A stretch of 64,000 nt of DNA, from contig UQLL01000010.1 in the NCBI GenBank assembly GCA_900541835.1, forward strand, positions 1-64,000, given 5' to 3'. Under the pieces are notes generated by a model. It had not been told where the DNA came from. It searched no databases and saw only the letters and a list, made by a program, of their open reading frames with translations. The number at the start of each line of letters is the position of its first letter. Within the stretch, counting starts at the first letter, position 1. The translations under genes and the position numbers were made by a program. The stretch is from an uncultured Porphyromonadaceae bacterium (GTDB taxonomy: Bacteria > Bacteroidota > Bacteroidia > Bacteroidales > Muribaculaceae). Shown piece after piece: positions 61,359 through 64,000 of this stretch.

Positions 61359-63027
61359 AATACTTGAAGGCGCTGCCGCCGAGGAACTCCCTCAGCAGGC
61401 TGGTGGCCGGGATCTGGTCGGCCGGAATCGGCTCGAAATACTCCAGGAAGCGGATCATCCGGTACGCCTCGGCATACTCGGGAGCGTCGTGCGGCACCTC
61501 GCGCAGCACCGGCAGGGCGAAGTCGCGCATCACTCCCAGCTCGAAGATGAGGCTGGAGTTGAAGGTGGCGTCGGCGTTCTCCTGGTAGGGGAAGATCCAC
61601 TTCTCCTCGCCGCGCCGCACCGACGGCCAGCGGCGGATGGTGTCCAACGCCGACGTGTGCCGGTACTTGTAATCGCGCACTATGCGGCGCAGCAGGCGGT
61701 TGTCGGTGGTGGGAATCCAGTTGTGGTCGTCGATGCTGAGCGTTGTCAGCGCCGAGACATATATCTTGAAGAGCTCCTGCTGCGGCAGGCTGGCGGTCAG
61801 CTCGGGGTTGAGGCCGTGGATGCCCTCAATCAGCAACACCTCGCCGGGATTGAGGCGCATGGGCTTACGCTTGTCGACTCGCCGACCCAGCTCGAAGCTG
61901 TAGGTTGGCAGGTTCACCTCCTCGCCACGGAGCAAAGCGGCGAGGTCCGTCTGCAGCCGCTCAAGGTCCAGGGCGTACAGGCTCTCGTAGTCCAGCTCCC
62001 CGTCGGCGTCGCGCGGGGTGCACTCGCGGTCCACGAAGTAATCGTCGAGGGAAATCACCTTGGGGGTGAGCATATTGGTCATGAGCTGGATGCCCAGGCG
62101 CTTGGCCGTGGTGGTCTTGCCCGACGACGACGGGCCGGCCAGCAGCACTATGCGGGAGCCGCGCTCGGCGATGCGGTCGGAGATGCGCCCCAGGAGCTTG
62201 CTGTGCAGGGCCTCGGCCACATTGATGAGCATGGCGGTGCGCCGCTGCTGCACGGCCCGGTTGAGCTCGCCCACGTCGCCCACGCCGATGACGCGGTTGA
62301 AGCGCAGGTACTCGGTGAAGGCCATGTACATCTTGCGCTGCTCCTGCGGCTCGGCCGGACGCGACGGGTCCTCGGCATCCGGGCCCAGAAGCAGCATTCC
62401 CTCCTTGTAGGTCACGAGGTTGAAGACGCCCAGGTGACCGGTGGAAGGCACCAGCGGGCCGGGGAAGGAATCATACACCCCATCGAGGGTGTAGAACACG
62501 GTGTAGAGTCGGTGCAGGGTCTGCATGAGCCGCAGCTTGTCGGGCATGTCCTGGCGGCGGAAACGCTCCCGGACGTCGTCCGACAGGCGTTCGCGGCGCC
62601 GCAGGGGCAAGTCTTTTCCCACCAGTCCGTGCATGGTGTCGCGCAGCCGGTCCACCAACGCGACCGGCGCCGGCATGGGACGGCCGTCGGAGTACATCAG
62701 CCGGCAGTAGAGACCCCGCGCTATACTGTGTTCCACCTTCAGCCGCGCCTCCGGGGCGACCATCTTGACGGCCTTGTATAGCAGCATCACCAGCGAACGG
62801 AGGTACACCCTGCGCCCGCTCGCCGAGCGGCGGTCCAGGTACTCCACCTGCTTGGGAGAGAACACCGGGAAGCTCAGCGACTGGTTGCAGTTGTTCACGT
62901 GCGCACACACGGGAGTCAGGCCAAGCTCCGGCCCGATCTTATCCGCAATCTCCGCCAGGGTCTCGCCCCCGTCGATGTCCACGTACCGCCCTATGTTGAC
63001 GCAATATATCTTGAGTTGTTCCTTCAT
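61357..63027 (-). CDS. Uridine-kinase-like nucleoside kinase with N-terminal TGS/ThrRS-like domain
   Basis: Cytosolic kinase of the PRK/uridine kinase family, 556 residues from ATG at 63027. The N-terminus (MKEQLKIYCVNIGRYVDIDG) is TGS-like and followed by a threonyl-tRNA-synthetase second-domain-like part (VEHSIARGLYCRL). The kinase P-loop is GPSSSGKTTTAKRL (298-311), with DDYFVDRECTPRD and IEGIHGLNPEL downstream. This fusion is widespread in Bacteroidota, annotated as nucleoside kinase. The TACCTTTG box ends 5 bp before the ATG, implying a leaderless mRNA. Substrate not proven. neuB is 52 bp downstream and may be co-transcribed. Confidence 0.88.
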   Translation of the reverse strand: MKEQLKIYCVNIGRYVDIDGGETLAEIADKIGPELGLTPVCAHVNNCNQSLSFPVFSPKQVEYLDRRSASGRRVYLRSLVMLLYKAVKMVAPEARLKVEHSIARGLYCRLMYSDGRPMPAPVALVDRLRDTMHGLVGKDLPLRRRERLSDDVRERFRRQDMPDKLRLMQTLHRLYTVFYTLDGVYDSFPGPLVPSTGHLGVFNLVTYKEGMLLLGPDAEDPSRPAEPQEQRKMYMAFTEYLRFNRVIGVGDVGELNRAVQQRRTAMLINVAEALHSKLLGRISDRIAERGSRIVLLAGPSSSGKTTTAKRLGIQLMTNMLTPKVISLDDYFVDRECTPRDADGELDYESLYALDLERLQTDLAALLRGEEVNLPTYSFELGRRVDKRKPMRLNPGEVLLIEGIHGLNPELTASLPQQELFKIYVSALTTLSIDDHNWIPTTDNRLLRRIVRDYKYRHTSALDTIRRWPSVRRGEEKWIFPYQENADATFNSSLIFELGVMRDFALPVLREVPHDAPEYAEAYRMIRFLEYFEPIPADQIPATSLLREFLGGSAFKY

Positions 63028-63032
63028 TTCCG

Positions 63033-63064
63033 CAAAGGTACCAATTTCCCGCCACACCCGCAAC
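63033..63064 (-). promoter_or_regulatory. Promoter of the nucleoside kinase (leaderless layout)
   Basis: On the minus strand GTTG (63064-63061), 20-bp spacer, TACCTTTG (63040-63033), then five bases and ATG. Confidence 0.7.
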
Positions 63065-63098
63065 ACGGCGCCCATTTTTTACTTACGCCAAAAATGCG

Positions 63099-63106
63099 TA
63101 ACTTTG
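63099..63106 (+). promoter_or_regulatory. -7 box of the terminal lipoprotein gene (leaderless layout)
   Basis: TAACTTTG followed by CGGAT and ATG, again five bases. A T-run (63075-63080) lies at the -33 distance. It is back-to-back with the kinase promoter in an 84-bp divergent gap. Confidence 0.65.
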
Positions 63107-63111
63107 CGGAT

Positions 63112-64000
63112 ATGAAACGCCTAATATCCTGGCTGGCCTGGCTTTGCGTGCTGCTGTCGTTATGGCTCGGCGGCTGCGCCAAGAACGAGTTCACCGTCCA
63201 CGTGTTCCCCGACCCGGAGCGCCCCATAAGCGCCGAGCTCGTCTACTACGCCTCCGACGACCGGCAGGGGTGGGTAGTGAGCCAGGAACTTCCCGTCGGC
63301 ATGGGCAGCGAAAAACTATCGCTCGTCACCCATAACCCCACGGTGGTGTTCGTGAACAGCAACGGCCGCACCGTCTCCTGCTTCTACGCCGAGCGCGGCG
63401 ACAGGCTCACACTCCGCTGCCGCCAAGGCTTCTGGACCGCCCAGGGCAATCCCGTCGACGACCGTCTCGCCGCCTGGATGCGCGACAACCGGTCGCTCAT
63501 CGAGGCCGACGCCGGCAACGCCCTCAACACCGCCGTCGCCAAGTACGTCCGAGCCAACCCCGCAGACATCGCCTCGGCCATCATCCTCTATGCCTTCTAC
63601 AACGCCCAGGCCGACCCCGACGGCTTCTCCTCCTTGACCAGGCTGTTCAAGGGCGATGCCGCCTCCGACGAGCTGCGCCGCGCCCTGGGCCGCGTCGCCG
63701 AGCCACAGTCCCCCAACGCCATGCCCGCCCTCCGCCTCCGCGCCCTGGGCGACACCGTGCTCGAAGTCAACCCGCGCCAGGCCCGCGCCACCGTCTACCT
63801 CTTCTGGGGCGACCCCGGTCGCCACGCTAGCGCCGCCCGCGAACTCCGCCGGAAGCTGCGCGGCAGCGACCGGGTGAAAATCGCCGACATCAACATGCAG
63901 GCCGACACCCTCAACTGGCGGCAGACCATGCGCCAGGACTCCACCCTGCGCCACGCCTGCCTCTGGGCACCCGGCGCCGAGCAGAACGCCTCCCTCTCCC
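63112..64000 (+). CDS. Lipoprotein, possibly DUF4369/thioredoxin-like, cut by window end
   Basis: Partial gene, open through the window end (296 codons seen). MKRLISWLAWLCVLLSLWLG precedes lipobox GGC; the lipidated Cys is residue 22. A beta-rich N-terminal domain (FTVHVFPDPERPISAELVYY) and a helical middle are followed by ATVYLFWGDPGRHASAAREL, which resembles the first strand and helix of a TlpA-type thioredoxin fold, with the usual WCxxC replaced by GDPGRH. So a redox role is unlikely. The family guess is weak; the lipoprotein call is strong. Confidence 0.75.
   Translation, partial: MKRLISWLAWLCVLLSLWLGGCAKNEFTVHVFPDPERPISAELVYYASDDRQGWVVSQELPVGMGSEKLSLVTHNPTVVFVNSNGRTVSCFYAERGDRLTLRCRQGFWTAQGNPVDDRLAAWMRDNRSLIEADAGNALNTAVAKYVRANPADIASAIILYAFYNAQADPDGFSSLTRLFKGDAASDELRRALGRVAEPQSPNAMPALRLRALGDTVLEVNPRQARATVYLFWGDPGRHASAARELRRKLRGSDRVKIADINMQADTLNWRQTMRQDSTLRHACLWAPGAEQNASLS

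Overview
The window is one contiguous piece of a GC-rich Bacteroidales chromosome (phylum Bacteroidota). The evidence is a set of Bacteroidota promoters (TTTG, 19-20 bp, TAnnTTTG), near absence of Shine-Dalgarno sequences, lipoproteins with Bacteroidales lipoboxes, type IX secretion (T9SS) genes porX and porW, a TonB receptor locus with DUF4876/DUF6850-type proteins, and a kor 2-oxoacid:ferredoxin oxidoreductase. A Muribaculaceae-like or Rikenellaceae-like organism is possible, but I cannot place it further. There are no rRNA genes, prophage or CRISPR array. Most of the sequence is housekeeping.

Layout. 1-3.5 kb: GH31 alpha-glucosidase, YbaK-type deacylase, tRNA-Leu(CAA) and the 3' stub of a dead surface-protein gene. 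3.5-11.8 kb: small lipoprotein, short Rel/SpoT homologue, korA-korB, tyrS, lipoprotein. 11.8-15.4 kb (minus strand): dicarboxylate-type symporter and a frameshifted leucine-rich-repeat surface protein. 15.6-24.7 kb: ruvB, then an overlapping set flippase / ATP-grasp / HAD / mgtE, then mutS and a glycosyltransferase. 24.8-34.4 kb: rsmH-ftsL-ftsI-murE-mraY-murD-ftsW, a division/cell-wall cluster that stops after ftsW. 34.5-35.5 kb: tRNA-Ser(UGA) and a PAS-LuxR regulator. 35.7-44.2 kb: TonB receptor, DUF4876-type lipoprotein, DUF6850-type barrel and M16 protease, a candidate uptake/processing locus. 44.3-51.4 kb (minus strand): a non-canonical transcription unit, then operon porW-porX-Sel1-GT2. 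51.4-52.9 kb: purF-like gene lacking the catalytic cysteine. 53-58.4 kb (minus strand): unknown protein, outer-membrane barrel and a large TPR protein. 58.4-59.1 kb: candidate small RNAs and repeats. 59.1-63.1 kb (minus strand): neuC, neuB and a nucleoside kinase. From 63.1 kb: a lipoprotein that runs off the end.

The most unusual feature is a dense family of short palindromes (GGAYGCAC - 4 or 5 nt - GTGCRTCC, usually next to CCTAC) with about 20 copies. They fill gaps inside operons, supply the stop codons of at least three genes, and sit in frame inside at least five coding sequences, where they are read as peptides such as GRTHG-CVP or RTHQGAS. Some copies lie within a roughly 130-bp MITE-like element with GAGGGTGT terminal inverted repeats. 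Other points of interest are a 4 x 7-bp tandem repeat inside the GT2 gene (possible phase variation), several promoters so close to ATG that the mRNAs should be leaderless, and a 65-nt transcript encoding a nine-residue peptide overlapping its own terminator.
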